Source: Dichetophora obliterata (lineage: Eukaryota > Arthropoda > Insecta > Diptera > Sciomyzidae). From it: a stretch of 64,000 nucleotides of DNA. Position numbers and translations under genes: made by a program. Within the stretch, counting starts at the first letter, position 1. The number at the start of each line of letters is the position of its first letter. Below the pieces are notes generated by a model. The model was not told where the DNA came from. It ran no database searches and was given only the letters and a program-made list of their open reading frames with translations. Of the stretch, positions 9,875 to 22,180 are shown piece by piece. The stretch lies in NCBI GenBank assembly GCA_963920525.1, contig OY986435.1:95111283-95175282 (forward strand). The letters run 5' to 3'.

Positions 9875-12800
9875 TTAAATAACGCTTAGCAAGTATTTTT
9901 TGACTAGTTGTTTGAATACGCCTAACGATGATGCATTCTTACATTCCGCTGGTAGGTTATTAAACTCCATTGGCCCCGCATGAAGGTACCTTTGCTTCGT
10001 GGTTTCCAACCTGCATCTCGCCGCGACTAAGTTGTTGATACCTCTAGTGTTGAAGCCATGCATTGGATAGACAAGCTGCGTTGTGTTGTAGTTGATGTTG
10101 TGGACATTTTTGAAGACGTGAACCAATAGCTGGTATTTGTATAGGCCATTTATTGGCAGCAGCGATCTGAAATTCGACGTATACAATCGGTGACTGGGGT
10201 AACTTCTCGGCAATTGGAACGTTTGCTTGACCGCTTTATTTTGTAGTCTTTGGAGCTTTTTAAGCTCCACGGTATTTTAATGTGCCCAGCACATTGGCAT
10301 ATATGTAAGATGTGAGTGGAACAGTGATACATAAATTAAATATTTTGTATCAGTAGTCAGCTTATTTTTGAATTTATAGAGCAGTCCGAGACCATACGAG
10401 AGCTTGTTTTGAAGGTTTGCTATATGCTGATTCCAAGTGAGATTGTTGCTCAGCGTGAGTCCCAGGAATTTGACTTCTTTCTCCTCGACGATTTCCGTAC
10501 CATTTACCGTGAATATAAAGCTGGCTTCCGATCTTCGACGAGGTGAGAAGATAGTGAATTTAGTTTTGTTGGAGTTCATGGAAATTTTGTTGAATCGGAA
10601 GAATTCCTGCAGCATCGAGATGTCATATTCTATCTGTGCTCGTAGAACTCTACTACATCTAGTTGGGTAAAACAAAGCGATGTCATCTGCGAACAAAAAC
10701 AGTTTGCCATTTAGCGTGATATTTTTGATGTCATTGATGAACATCAGGAATAGGATCGGTCCCAGCACACTACCTTGGGGAACACCACAAAACGCTTTCT
10801 CTACTTCGCTGCGAACTTCCCCGTTGAATACCGTTTGGTATCTCTCCTCCAAATAACTGCCCATCAAATCCAGTGTTCTGCCCCTGAATCCAGCATAGCG
10901 CAGTTTTTGTAATAGTATTTCATGGTTGACACATTCAAACGCCTTCTGTAAATCTATAAATAATCCTCAGACTTCTACGCATCCGCCGTCTAACGCCGAG
11001 AAAATGTCGTCCATGGCTTGAATAAGAGCTGCCTGAGTACCAGACCCATTTCGAAATCCATATTGCTGTTTATACAAGAAGTTTATATCTTCAAGGTGAT
11101 TACAAATTTGGTTTTTTATGATTTTCTCCACTACATTATTTAGAATTGGCAAAATTGCAATTGGTCTGTAGTTTTGCGTTTTTGTTTTGTCTCCACCTTT
11201 GTACAATGGCAGAACTTTTTGCAATTTAAGTTTTTTAGGGTATTTCCCTGTTAATAACATGATAGAAAAAAGTTTTGCCAGACAATTTGCCAAAGACGAT
11301 GATGAGTTTTTTACGACTTTTACTGGTATGCCATCAATACCCGAAGCTTTACTTTCATTAAGATTGTGGATTATATCTTCTATCTCCTGCACAGTGTGTT
11401 CTCTCAAATCAAAGGGGCGGCTCGACTCACGTAAGGTCAAAAAAGCATTGATATTGTCATCTTCCTCGGATTCAATATTCGCAGCTACATCAGCTGCTCG
11501 ATTAACAAAGAATGTATTCATACAGTTCGCTATGAGATCTGGATTTGTTATAATGGTTTCATCCTGACATTCAATTTTTGCAAGTGTAGTTCTCTTCTGA
11601 TCTCTATTAAGAACTCCGTTCAATACCCTCCACGTACCTTTAATATCGCCTTTTACCTTGCCAAGTTTTACCCTATAGTAACTATCAAGCAGTATTTTTT
11701 TGGAAAATTTCACGACATTATTTATGCTTGCAAACGAATTTTCAAATCATTCCTGAAGGGCTGCTTTTTTATTTGATTAAATAGCTTTTTCTTTAAGTGT
11801 ACCAGTGAAATAAAGTTGCTGTTTGCCCATGGGGACATCAGATGGCATATCTTTGAACGGATAGTTTTTATTGTCTTGTTTTCTTCCACTGCGCTTAATA
11901 CTGCAAATTCAGTTTTATCGTATAGACAATTGGGTTCCAGAACATCATCCTGTTCACTTACTAGCAAGAGTGCCATGTCAATATCTGTTTTTATTTTAAC
12001 AAAATCATATACAGTTTTCTCTACGGTTTTATATATTTGTTGAGGGCACTTTATTTTTACAGTACACTGAATTAAGTTATGGTCACTTAACGAACAGGGC
12101 GTAGACGTTATGAGCAGTTTACCAGGGTCAATATTTGAAAACACGTTATCAATAGAGGAGCTGGAGGCCGAGCGTGTAATTAAAAAGTGACAAATATCCA
12201 AGCAAAAAGAGTTAAGCATAATGGTAAGCGCTCGTCTTTCTGGAGAGTTGCTCAAAATATCAATATTCGAATCCCCTACTAATATGCAGCTTTGCGAATT
12301 TAAATTAGATTCCTCTAATTGGGATTCTAGCTGTTCCAAGAATAAATCCACAGAGCATTTCGGAGGTCTATAATAACCTATAACGGTCAGCGTTTTGTTG
12401 TCAATTTTTACTGAGGGAAGCGACACTCTTATAATATGACAGAAATCCTGATTGACAGTAGACTCAGTTTTGAAATGTAAGTGGTCCGCAATATATATTG
12501 CTAACCCACCGTACTGATCGTCTCTACAACAAAAAACTTTTTTAAAACCAGGTAGGTCATAAATATCTAGAATGTGAGTTGCTCAAAATATGAATATTAG
12601 AATCCCCTACTAATATGCAGCTTTGCGAATTCAAATTAGATTCCTCTAATTGGGATTCTAGCTGTTCCAAGAATAAATCCACAGAGCATTACGGAGATCT
12701 ATAATAACCTATAACGGTCAGCGTTTTGTTGTCAATTTTTACTGAGGGAAGCGACACTCTTATAATATGACAGAAATCCTGATTGACAGTAGGTAGACTC

Positions 12801-13139
12801 AGTTTTGAAATGTAAGTGGTCCGCAATATATATTGCTAACCCACCGTACTGATCGTCTCTACAACAACAAACTTTTTTAAAACCAGGTAGGTCATAAATA
12901 TCTAGAATGTGTTTGGAAAACCAAGTCTCCTGAATACAAATAACTTGCGGTATTTCATTAAAAGTTGATAGTTTCATACTAAAATTATTAAATTTATCAA
13001 GCGACGCTATACTTCTTGCATTAAAAGAAAGGAGTTTCAGACAGTAACTTGTGTTAATATTACTATTATTATTATAATTATTATTTAAAAAAATGACATC
13101 ATTCGTATCCTGATTTGAATTCATACTTGATATGTTCAT
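9875..13139 (-). pseudogene. LINE ORF2: AP endonuclease and reverse transcriptase, broken
   Basis: The endonuclease begins in SFNARSIASLDKFNN with ICIQETWFSK (13139-12732) and continues, after a duplication, at 12426-11722 (ILVGDSNIDIL, SLSDHNLI). The reverse transcriptase follows at 11713-10967 (PLYKGGDKTKTQNYRPI) and 10867-10277 (GVPQGSVLGPILF and the FADD catalytic box near 10690), then a C-terminal domain to 9875. Stops or frame changes occur near 10967, 11715 and 10272. It served the element only and is not a host gene. Confidence 0.85.
12247..12912. repeat. Tandem duplication of about 331 bp inside LINE ORF2
   Basis: GTTGCTCAAAATAT begins both copies (12247 and 12578), and both end in ATCTAGAATGTG. 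They differ at only a few bases plus a 4-base GTAG insertion. The duplication repeats endonuclease coding sequence and would break ORF2. Confidence 0.9.
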
Positions 13140-13195
13140 ACAGATTTAATCTGTTAAAGCATTGAATTAAATTACATTTAAATTTATTATTATTA

Positions 13196-14140
13196 TTAAT
13201 TACTTTGTAAATTGACTTCGTCCTCGCTGTTGCCTGGAGGCACTCCTGGAGGCCGATTCCTACGCCCCTCACGAGGGGGTACCTCTAGTGACGTCGCTTG
13301 GGAGCCCTGCAGTCGTGTTCCTCGAGCCGCTGTAGTTGTTGATGATAGAAGTAGATCATCTACACTTTGATAGGTTTGAATGCTCACAGCGCGAGACCCT
13401 TTACTTTTTTTTGCATAAATGCGGTTTCCCCTCGTATACACAAACTTATAACCAACATTTTTCAAAGATTTTGCATGGCCAAAGAGCTGCAGTGTTTCTT
13501 TGGTTAGGCAATCGTTAACAAAAATTTTATTTTTTAGTTCTGCATCTTGTTTGATCTCCTTTTTTGTTGACAGCAACTTTAATTTAGCTTCCAAGCTCTT
13601 GAATTTAACTAAAACCGTATTCCCTGAGGTAGCACTGCCGGATCCGTGATGATTCGCTCGTGATCTGAAGTGGCTTGCGTACGAGATGTCATTGGCGGTG
13701 ACTTGGACCTTCAACCGTTTCATAAGATCGACCACAAGGTCAGTAGCAGATTTTTCCCCCGTTGAATCATCCAAGCCGCGTATTATGCAGTCGTTTCTCA
13801 CTTTTTCCTCCATTAGCATCTTCAAGTTGCTCTTAACTTCGTTCAACTCACCCCGTAGCATAGAATGTTCCTTCGAAATATCGTCTATTTTTTTCCTTGC
13901 ATCGTTAAAGCTGCTAACAAAGTCATCGTACTGATTCGATAAGAAACTCAATGTGTTCTTCATATCGCTGAGCTCAGCCATAATAGAACTGAACTGGTTT
14001 AATGGCAAATTGTTGGTCACTGGGGCTGGGCCTTTGCATTCGGTGCAGATAAACTCCTAGTTAATATCTGCAGCCAACTCTCGATACTGCTTTTTATTCA
14101 GTCCACTGCAGATGTCATGAATCCATTCCGAACACCTGTC
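13196..14140 (-). pseudogene. LINE ORF1: PHD finger, coiled coil, RNA-binding-like domain
   Basis: The upstream part (about 14140-14030) translates to a PHD-type finger with CDRCSEWIHDICSGL and FICTEC, interrupted by an in-frame stop near 14056. The open part (274 codons from 14020) has a heptad-rich stretch at residues 10-75. It is followed by the IIRGLDDS...DLMKRLKV type fold seen in ORF1 proteins of CR1/Jockey-group LINEs. The C terminus is Arg/Pro-rich. The product would be a nucleic-acid-binding chaperone of the element. Confidence 0.75.
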
Positions 14141-14272
14141 GCATTGAATGCTTTCTTATCGCATTCTCATCGTTTTCAGATTTTGTATGGGCTGTCAACT
14201 TCGTTGTGACAGTTCCGGCAGTCTGTCTCTCCGAAATGCATCTACCTTCTCTAATTCTACTATGGCAATACC

Positions 14273-15010
14273 GATCCGAAAAACAGCTGTTCGGCTGTCA
14301 AAACAAAATAAAGTAACGAGTGAATTTGTTTAATTGCAACTTATTTATAATAAAAGTGAAAAATATGAAAAAAAGACAATTGAAAAGTAGTAATACAATA
14401 GATTTATTTTTAAAACATCCTTAAAACATTGTGCTGGAAATATAGAGCTCTTGGCGAGTGTTCCTTTCACAGCAGCACAGCGTTTCAGCCGTCAGGACGC
14501 ATTGCACTAGCTCTTTCCTGTTGGTGTTGATGTTTTTTGCATATATTATGGTGTTTACTTTGCTCATAAGTCATCTGGATCCACCCACACCAAGACATTT
14601 TAGTCTTATCTTTGCTGCTCCTCGTGCACATTCCGATGACATTTGCTGCTTTTCTGAGCCGGCTATTATGTTTCTAACTTGGCTAGATACGCTGTTAATA
14701 AATTTTTGTATTTCGTTAAGGAAATGGACTCGATTGCGTTGTTTTTCGATTTTGCTGTTGTGTTAAAAACATTTGCGATCATATTTTGCAAATCCCACGA
14801 TACAAGGCTGTTTGCCCGTAATTGGCAATACCCCTAATATCAAATTAAAACCTTTTCGACGTTTTATTTAGGTGTTAAAAAAGGTTGATTACCTGATTTT
14901 CAACATGGTTGGTATGTGTAAAGGCGGAATAAAGCACATAGCTTTAAGTTGGATCCGATTTAACACCGGATTCGAGTTCAGCGACTTCAAATTACCCTGA
15001 AATGATGTAT
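14273..15010. other. No gene seen
   Basis: A 102-codon frame at 14458-14766 shows no recognisable domain. No repeat structure was identified apart from a CAATACCCCTA motif near 14826. Confidence 0.4.
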
Positions 15011-15300
15011 ACTAGGGGTATTCACGGTTCAGTGCACTTGCCTGTGCAGTTGAGGACTTGTGCAGTTGTGTAGTTAGGTTTTCGTGAACACACCACTATC
15101 ACTTTTTCAAAGCTGTCAAAATTTGTCAATGCACACAAGTGCACAACTTCTTAAGTCCTCAAGTACTCAAGTTTTAGGCTACAGTAGAAAAGCATTTGTG
15201 CAGATTTTTGACGTACGTATATTTTGTTTTTGTAAAGTGCACAAGTCCTCAAGTCCTTAACTGCACTGGCAAGTGCACTGAATCGTGAATACCCCTAGTA
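15011..15300. mobile_element. 290-bp MITE with TIRs of about 55 bp
   Basis: ACTAGGGGTATTCACGGTTC at 15011 is matched in inverse at the right end (...GTGAATACCCCTAGT). Pairing continues through AGTGCACTTGCC and GAGGACTTGTGCA. AT or TA flanks both ends. It has no coding capacity. Confidence 0.8.
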
Positions 15301-15872
15301 TTTATTTTTTTGCGAAATTTTCTGTAAATCTGCACACATCCGCACCAATATTGTTGCTGATGAAAAGTGAAAAAATTTGTATGGACTGCGTTTTCAACAA
15401 TAGCCCTTTTTCACTCCGAATCCGAAAACTTTGCTACCGATTCACTCAGAAGCTACTCGCCGGATTCTACAATCGATTAGCCAACGGAAACGAGTAATTC
15501 TCTCAATCAGCATGATTGTTTACTTTGGCCAAACAAAAATTAAATTTTTTTATATATGAGATTTCAAAAACATTAAGATGCTAAGAAGAAGACAATAAAT
15601 TAGATAATTTGTGACCGATTGAAATGAAAAATAGTTTTCATGATTCAAATAAGCCTAAGGTTTTAAATTGTTTACCTTTTAAAATCTTTACACCAAAAAT
15701 TTATCGAAGTAATAAGAAAAGCACAAAATAAAGAAAATTTTAACATGAAAATATGAGTGCAACTGTAAAGGTATTTTCACAATGTTGTGTTTTACGTGTT
15801 TTTATATAAGAAACAAATCTTCGTGTGTAAAATGCGTCATTTAGCCTTAAAATACGTCAAACGTCATTTGGG

Positions 15873-16438
15873 TAGTGATGGGCACTATCGAGTGATTTCA
15901 ACTATCGATAGTTAACTATCAAATGATTTAAACTATCGGACAATTCGTTCGAATATTTCGTTCATTCATTTACTTTAAAAAAATAGTAAATAGTGCACAA
16001 AACTATCGAATGATTTAAACTATCGAATAATTCGCTCATTTATTCGAATTAAAAAAATAGTAACTTGTGCAAAGAACTATCGTACAATTTTTACAATCGA
16101 ATAAATTATTCATTTATTCGAAATATAAAAATAGTATAGCTAGTACACAGAACTATCAAATGATTTTTGCTATCAATTCAAGTTTTCATTTATTCGACTT
16201 AGAAAATAAATAGCTATTAACTGGTGTGATTTCAGTATAACTTTCATTTAAACACAAATCAAGCAGTGTTGTTAAACGTACCTTTTCAGTTTTATTTGCA
16301 GTACTCAAGATTCGTTCAATCAATTGAAGGTAAGCAAACGAAGTGCAAATGAAAAACAATCGAATAAAAAAAAAAACTATCGAATGAATGAATGATTTTG
16401 AACTATAGAATATTTTTATTCGATAGTTCCCATAACTA
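15873..16438. mobile_element. hAT-like MITE with 8-bp target duplication and internal tandem repeats
   Basis: The termini TAGTGATGGGCACTATCG and CGATAGTTCCCATAACTA form TIRs of the TAGNNATGGG type common in hAT elements. CATTTGGG flanks both ends (15865-15872, 16439-16446). The interior carries about four diverged units of 75-87 bp, each starting ACTATCGAATGATTT (15916, 16003, 16077, 16153). Confidence 0.82.
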
Positions 16439-16446
16439 CATTTGGG

Positions 16447-18678
16447 TTCAAAATACGTCAAAAAATACACATGAATATCAACGATTGACGAACAAATTTG
16501 CATTAACAATTTTCAAAATGTTTTTTAGCTTTTTCAGTTGTTAATGAATTGTTTATATTGGGCTTTGGCTTTTATAAATTCCGAAACACATATTAAATCC
16601 GAAAATTTTGTTTTAGAACCAGGGTTGCATCGGCAGAAAATAAAAAAGTACTCTCAAAATAATAAAATATATATGAAAAATATAAAAAGGTCGAAACAGA
16701 CAATGAAAATGTGGGGATTTTCTAAACAAAGATACAAGTTTGACAAGCAAAAAAAAAAAGATCGCTACAAAATATATAAAACATACTTGTGCAGTACGAC
16801 AAAATATCCTTCTTGTTATTTCCTATTCTTTCTTCCTATAAAACATTCATCCTCACTTAACGTAAAACAGAACATACCTATAAAAATTCATATCCATATC
16901 ATATATAATCTCTTAAATGTGTTAAAGAACTAATTTGTTATTCTTTCACGTCCTGACGAAGGCCCACAAAGTGAGCCAAATATCGAAAAATAGTATAATA
17001 AAAAAGCAAAAAGTTAATAAAAAACAGTTTATATTTTTATACGACCACAGCCCAATTTATAATAGCAACAAACGACAGAAGGCCGAAACAACAACAAAAT
17101 TTTTCAATGTTAAATAGATACATATATATAAAAAAATTATTTCTGTCACTCCATGTCCCATTATAACAAAAAATAATTGAATTTTTAATTTATTAAAATG
17201 TTCACATCACAAATTTTTATGAATAGATTAACGGTTTTCTCGCCATTTAGCTGAAAATTAAAAAATTATTTCAAACTACGCTCCGTTTTAGTTTGGTATA
17301 ACAACTAGAACTGAATCCAATTACAAAAGCAAGTGTTTAAAAAGGCGTTATTTTATTTTAGCTGTCAATCTTTTATTTTGTTTTCTTTAGTTTGTTTCTA
17401 TCTGAATCAAGTCTATTTCGCTATTTCACATTTTCTCGGAATTTTTATAAACAAACTTATGAAATTTTAATTGATCACTTATAATTGCAATCTTAACTAA
17501 CGGTTCCTTTTTTTTTTGCCCTAGGAATTATTTTTTGTGTGTCAACGTAAAGCAAATTAGAAAATTTGCTCTACACTTGCTGGCTGACATAAAACCCCTC
17601 TTTTATTCATTCCAGAATTAATTTGATAAGAAGAAAAACAGAACTTAAAGTATCACAAAAAATGCTGATCGTTTTCCATTAATTTAAATGCCAACCATTT
17701 GCAATTTCAAATGTCTATTAATGCATAATATTAATTTCAGAACAGATTTGACAAGAAGAAAGGCAGAATTTAAAATACATTCTAAATTTCAATAACAATA
17801 CGCTTAGAAAAATTTTATACTGTGGTATACTTTACACCACAGAAGCAAATAGCAACCATTATTTCAACCTCAAACCCAATGAGATAGCATCCCTTTTTAT
17901 TTCGCCCTAGTTGATTAAGAACATTAACATAACGACATGGCAACATCTTTTTTTCATATATCTACCACTCTTGGCAGCTTAATTTAGGAACAGTTAACTT
18001 TAAAAATTATCTTTATCTTCTAATAATTAATTTATTATCACCACTGCTGCCAAAACGCTATACCTGTTGTCCATTCGATATTTTTTAGCTTAATGAGGTT
18101 CAACAACAAATGGGATCGCTTAGACGCAAAGATTAATTTTTAGTTATTCAGTCGTACACCCAGGCTTGGCAACATGTAGTATCGTCTGAGCCCACCTTAT
18201 AAAGTGTTTTCAGCCCTGCTGCTGTCTAAAACAAAGTTTACTGATTTCAGCTGTAAAAGGATACAAAACATATCTTTAGCAAAAATGAATGATATTTTTA
18301 AGTGATTTATCTAAAGTGTTTACAAGATTAGATTATTTCCAACAGATTTCTCAGGTGCTCGGATGGACAAACGATACATCTTGCACAAAAGCAAATCGGA
18401 AGATAAAAGTTCAGTTCAGTTTTTTTTTTCGTACCAGAAATAATGCCAAGCTATACTAAAAACAAAGGAAGCTTTTGTTTTTGTCGAATTATTTGTAAAC
18501 AAACTGAAAAATAAAGCCATGGCAAATTGTTATGAATACCAACATAAAGCAAAAGTACCGACGTACTAGTACCCTCTGATTTATATGAAACTTTCATACA
18601 AGCTTATAGGTACGAGTACCATTGGTACCTTGGTACCATTCGCACCACAGATGTGATTCGCACTTTTTGTTTGTTTGC
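16447..18678. other. Repeat-derived spacer, no gene recognised
   Basis: Around 16944-16985 the sequence CCTGACGAAGGCCCACAAAG followed by GAGCCAAATATCGAAA resembles the tail motif seen in some Penelope-like elements; this is a weak call. GTTGCATCGG followed by GAAAATAAAAAA near 16625 recurs near 55879. The 131-codon frame at 16538-16933 is lysine-rich with no known domain. The rest is AT-rich. Confidence 0.35.
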
Positions 18679-18686
18679 ACTTCATA

Positions 18687-20162
18687 CAAAGAAGTAAAAT
18701 ATAAGGAAATGGTGTTGCTTACACATACACTGTACGTGAACTGTCGCACCATTCGTAAATTGTGCGAGCGAGAAAGAGTGTGTTTTTTGACATTTTTGAG
18801 AACCCTGGCATCTGATTGGAAGACTCCTCAACAAAATAGTTGAAAATAATTTAATTTTAAGCATTTTTCACTGCTTAAAAAGCAACAAAATTAAAGAAAA
18901 AAAACCACTAAAACAAATGCAATATGAGTTGTGCGGTTAAGAATTGTAATAGTTCCCGAAAACTTAAAAACAATGCGCATTCGTTCCACAGGTAAATATG
19001 TCCATACGGTTTAAATTATTTTAACAAAAGTGCTTTATTTAGTTTCTAACGATATTTTTTTAACTTATTTGTGTTAGAAATGTATATATTTCTTATTAAA
19101 AATGGTGTAAAAATGCAATTTTGACCCCGTTGCTTTTGCGCCAGTTTGATCAAACCACATCTGTCAAAACACAAATACTGCTTCAGGGGCGCAGTCATTG
19201 TTCGCAGTTGAATACATGTTTGGGGCGCTCTTGTTTTCAGCATGTGAATCAGATTTAGTACCTGTTTGTTAAATTTTTCTGATTTTTACACAACAACTAG
19301 GCAGAAACACCAAAAAAATAAGGATTTTAAAAAATTAACCTAATATAATTTGTAATTAAAGTTGAAGTTTAGAATTTATAGGCCTTCAAATATAGAAAAA
19401 TTACCTAAAAATCTTGCAGTTTTTCTAGTTTTTCAAAAAAACTAAGCTTTATGGGTATTAAAACAAAGGTAATGTGCGTATCTATTCAACGAGGTGTCAA
19501 ATTTAGAATTCCATAAGAATTCATTAAGATATAATTTTTTATAATTAGAATTTGTCTGCAAGACTAGTGGTTTCTCTTTTACGGAAGCAATACATTAAAA
19601 AGAGAATTATTGAAAAGATAACTACATTCAGAACTGCTGTAGACAGAGAAGCCTGTGTGGTACTTACTGAGGTTTGTAAACCCTAAGCAGCATCCGAAGG
19701 CCTCCTTTTGATACATTTATTTTTTTTATTAAATTTGGAAAAACCTCGCGATTTTAAGTAAAAAAATGGTTGTACCTTAAATGCATGTATATTTATGTTT
19801 GATATCTTGTTGAATAGATACTTGTATTATCTGTCTTTTGATTCCCATAAAGTTAAGTTTTGTTGAAAACTTAAAAAATCAGCTAAATTTTTAGTCCACT
19901 TTTTCCAACGTTGGATGCCTATAACTTCTAAGCCAATTGCGAGCGATCAAAAATTTTTGAAATAATTAGAGTTGTTGCTATTTTTGAAATGTTTCTAAAA
20001 TTTTAATGCATAAGAACAAACTTTAACAGTTTGGGCCTTCTTTTACGATACAACCGAATACGGCCCTTTGTGATTGTTTCTGTATTTGTGTGAACCAACA
20101 CCAATAAAGAAAATACCACACTTTTCTGCTATTACACCACTTCCTTATATTTTACTTCTTTG
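18687..20162 (+). mobile_element. P-superfamily-like element with THAP exon, copy A
   Basis: The termini are CAAAGAAGTAAAATATAAGG and its inverse, with TIR pairing extending to about 28 bp. The perfect 8-bp duplication ACTTCATA lies at 18679-18686 and 20163-20170. Length is 1476 bp. It encodes only a first THAP-domain exon; the rest of a transposase is missing. About nine tenths identical by eye to the copy at 40190, in the same orientation. Confidence 0.88.
18924..18991 (+). pseudogene. THAP zinc-finger first exon
   Basis: Translates to MSCAVKNCNSSRKLKN followed by NAHSFHR, then CAG|GTAAAT, a good splice donor. This is the start of a THAP domain (C-x4-C pair and the following SFHRF-type strand), the DNA-binding domain of P-element and THAP9 transposases. 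The His/Cys half of the domain and the catalytic region are absent, so the element is non-autonomous. Confidence 0.75.
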
Positions 20163-20170
20163 ACTTCATA

Positions 20171-20572
20171 CGTAAACAACCAACCAAATGCTAGAAGTGC
20201 TGCCAAATCGCTATAATGCGAACCAAAAAAAAACGAGTGTGGCCACACCAAGAAAAAAATACACAGAAAAGCGATGAAAATAAAAGTGTACTAGTACGGA
20301 AAATGTTGTACCTCGTACGTGAAGAATAAAAACGTGTCCAAAATGGTACGAAAGTACGTACCTGTGCAACCTTGTTTAGAACCACGAATTTCCAAGATAT
20401 GGCAACTCTGTCCGATGCATTGTTTATGCACAGGCACAGTGGAAAATTGAAAAGAACACGTGAGCTTTGTTGCTTGTTTTGGTGCTGCAGAATATCCGAA
20501 AAACACTACAAAATATTTAAGTTGGTTTTTGATGTCCTCAGGAAATTTTGCAAACAGAGGCGTACAATTTTA
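20171..20572 (+). promoter_or_regulatory. Upstream region of the thiamin pyrophosphokinase gene
   Basis: This is the short interval between the P-like element and the TPK start. An ATG at 20372 is in frame with the TPK ATG at 20573 with no stop between, and would add 67 residues of no recognised domain. The promoter itself could not be located by motif. Confidence 0.3.
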
Positions 20573-21473
20573 ATGGAAAAAAGTATAGGTAGTGCACATT
20601 ATCAATGGAATCCCGGGAGCATAATTAATGCAGAAACTAAAGATAACTTGTGTTATGCCTGTGTAGTACTTAACAGACGAATACTCATTCCAGCAAGTGT
20701 GGCCCAAAACATTTGGCAAAATGGTAAACATAAATAAATTAAACATAAAAAATGAGTAAAAAATTGCTTCACCAGCTAGTATTCGATGCACGGTTGATGG
20801 TGGCACCAACCATTGGCGAGAGTTTCTGTCTACACATTGCCAAGGAAAAGAAATGAAAACACCTGACTTCATAACTGGCGATTTTGATTCCATTACAGAA
20901 GAGACTTCAAAATTCTTCAGTAACCCAGCAATAAAGAGAGTACATACACCAGATCAGATTGCCACAGACTTTACCAAGGCTGTTGGAGTTATACGGCCAC
21001 GGCTGCTGATGCAAGATGACTCGAAAACAAAAAATATTATAGTATTTCATGACACTTCCGGACGCCTAGATCAGATAATGGCAAATATCAACACCCTATA
21101 CAAAGTACAAGACGAATCGATGCATATTTACTTACTAAGTGGCGATTCAATGACGTGGCTTTTATGCCCAGGAAAACATTCCATTACAATACCCAGCGAT
21201 TTGGTGGAACAAAAACGTTGGTGTGCACTTATACCAATTGGCAGTAGAGTAAATTGTGTAACAACGTGTGGTCTTCGATGGAATTTAGGTGGGCGGCAAT
21301 TGAGTTAATATTTTTTTTCGTTGATAATTATCGATTTTCATCATTTAGTTAGCGGAGTTATGGAATTCGGAGGGATGGTGAGCACATCAAATACCTATGA
21401 TTCGGAATGCGTAGATATTGAAACAGATAGTTATTTGTTATGGTCTATGGGTTTATTTCATTTTGATGATTGA
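20573..21473 (+). CDS. TPK1: Thiamin pyrophosphokinase (three exons)
   Basis: Exons are 20573-20723, 20776-21288 and 21349-21473; joined they give 262 residues, the usual size. The enzyme transfers pyrophosphate from ATP to thiamin to make the cofactor thiamin diphosphate in the cytosol. Visible motifs are CTVDGGTNHW (about residues 56-65), the metal/ATP site GDFDSI, DQIATDFTKA, and SGRLDQIMANINTLY. The C-terminal thiamin-binding domain shows CGLRWNL, joined by the last splice to VSGVMEFGGMVSTSN, and ends LWSMGLFHFDD. Both introns (52 and 60 bp) have GT-AG ends and keep phase. The ATG at 20573 was chosen because family similarity starts soon after it. It converges with Blm, whose stop lies about 700 bp downstream on the other strand. 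Confidence 0.92.
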
Positions 21474-22180
21474 ATCCCATTTTTTCTTTTTAATTATTTA
21501 AGTGTTGGGTGTCTTAATTAAATAGAAGATCATACAATTGGGAACAGGATAAACTTTGAATTACAGAAAAAACAGAAATTAGTCATTTTATCATTAATGC
21601 TTCTAGTATCATCAATGGCTATATAATTTTAAGTTGTTTAGGCTAAAATGGGGCTCAAGTGCTTAAATTATTTATCAACGCTGATTTTTCATAACTTTAC
21701 TTAAACTGCAAATTAGATGAAAAAATAGTTTTTAATGTTTGATGAGCTTTTTAAAATATGAGTATTTTTAATTTTATTTAGAAGACACAAAAAATGTTTA
21801 GACATTTTATCAATTGAAGCGTTGCCGCGAATAACGTTGTAAACGCAAACGAATCAAACATCTTTTTTTTCTTACTAATGTTATAAATGCTCTGACTTGA
21901 ATCTGGATATTTTTTATATATATACAGACAAATTTTTTTACATCTCTTACACCAATAAAGAGGAAATTTAAATCAAATGGTTCGAAGTGCGCCATTCAAA
22001 AAGTTTTTTTCCATTCCAGAAAACTTATAATTTTGTCGCTTACAACGTTATTCGCGGCGACATTTAATTATATGTTATTAGAAAACTACATATTTTAGCT
22101 TAATATTCTAAACTGATACAAGCAATAAAATATTTGAATGAGACATTCTTTTTATATGTATACTTTTATATAAAAACTGG
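21474..22180. other. Interval between the convergent TPK1 and Blm genes
   Basis: Contains the 3' flanks of both genes and one MITE (21822-22061). No other gene was seen. Polyadenylation sites could not be assigned with confidence. Confidence 0.5.
21822..22061. mobile_element. 240-bp MITE, GCCGCGAATAACG family, copy 1
   Basis: GCCGCGAATAACGTTGTAA at the left is matched in inverse at the right (TTACAACGTTATTCGCGGC). A second copy with the same TIR lies at 57288-57503, upstream of Blm. The interiors differ. It has no coding capacity. Confidence 0.8.

Larger units (their letters stand above)
9672..14148 (-). mobile_element. PHD-type, CR1-like non-LTR retrotransposon, 5'-truncated
   Basis: The 3' end is a T-rich run on the + strand (9672-9705), equivalent to an A-rich tail. 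TGCTTT is duplicated at 9666-9671 and 14149-14154. ORF1 ends in a coiled-coil/RNA-binding protein and ORF2 has endonuclease and reverse transcriptase. The 5' end is truncated inside the PHD finger of ORF1. It has several frameshifts and stops, so it is inactive. Confidence 0.85.
9572..14264 (+). mobile_element. Third copy of the 215-bp MITE, split by a LINE
   Basis: The left part (9572-9671) and right part (14149-14264) join to the same sequence as the copy at 6436. Outer flanks carry the perfect 8-bp duplication GCAATACC (9564-9571 and 14265-14272). A 4.5-kb LINE inserted in the middle with target duplication TGCTTT. The left part lacks the bases GTGA after CATGGTAGAACTA. Confidence 0.85.

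Noticed and set aside
16538..16933. A 131-codon Lys-rich frame
   Set aside because: Biased composition from AT-rich DNA and no known fold; the nearby Penelope-like tail motif is too weak to call an element.
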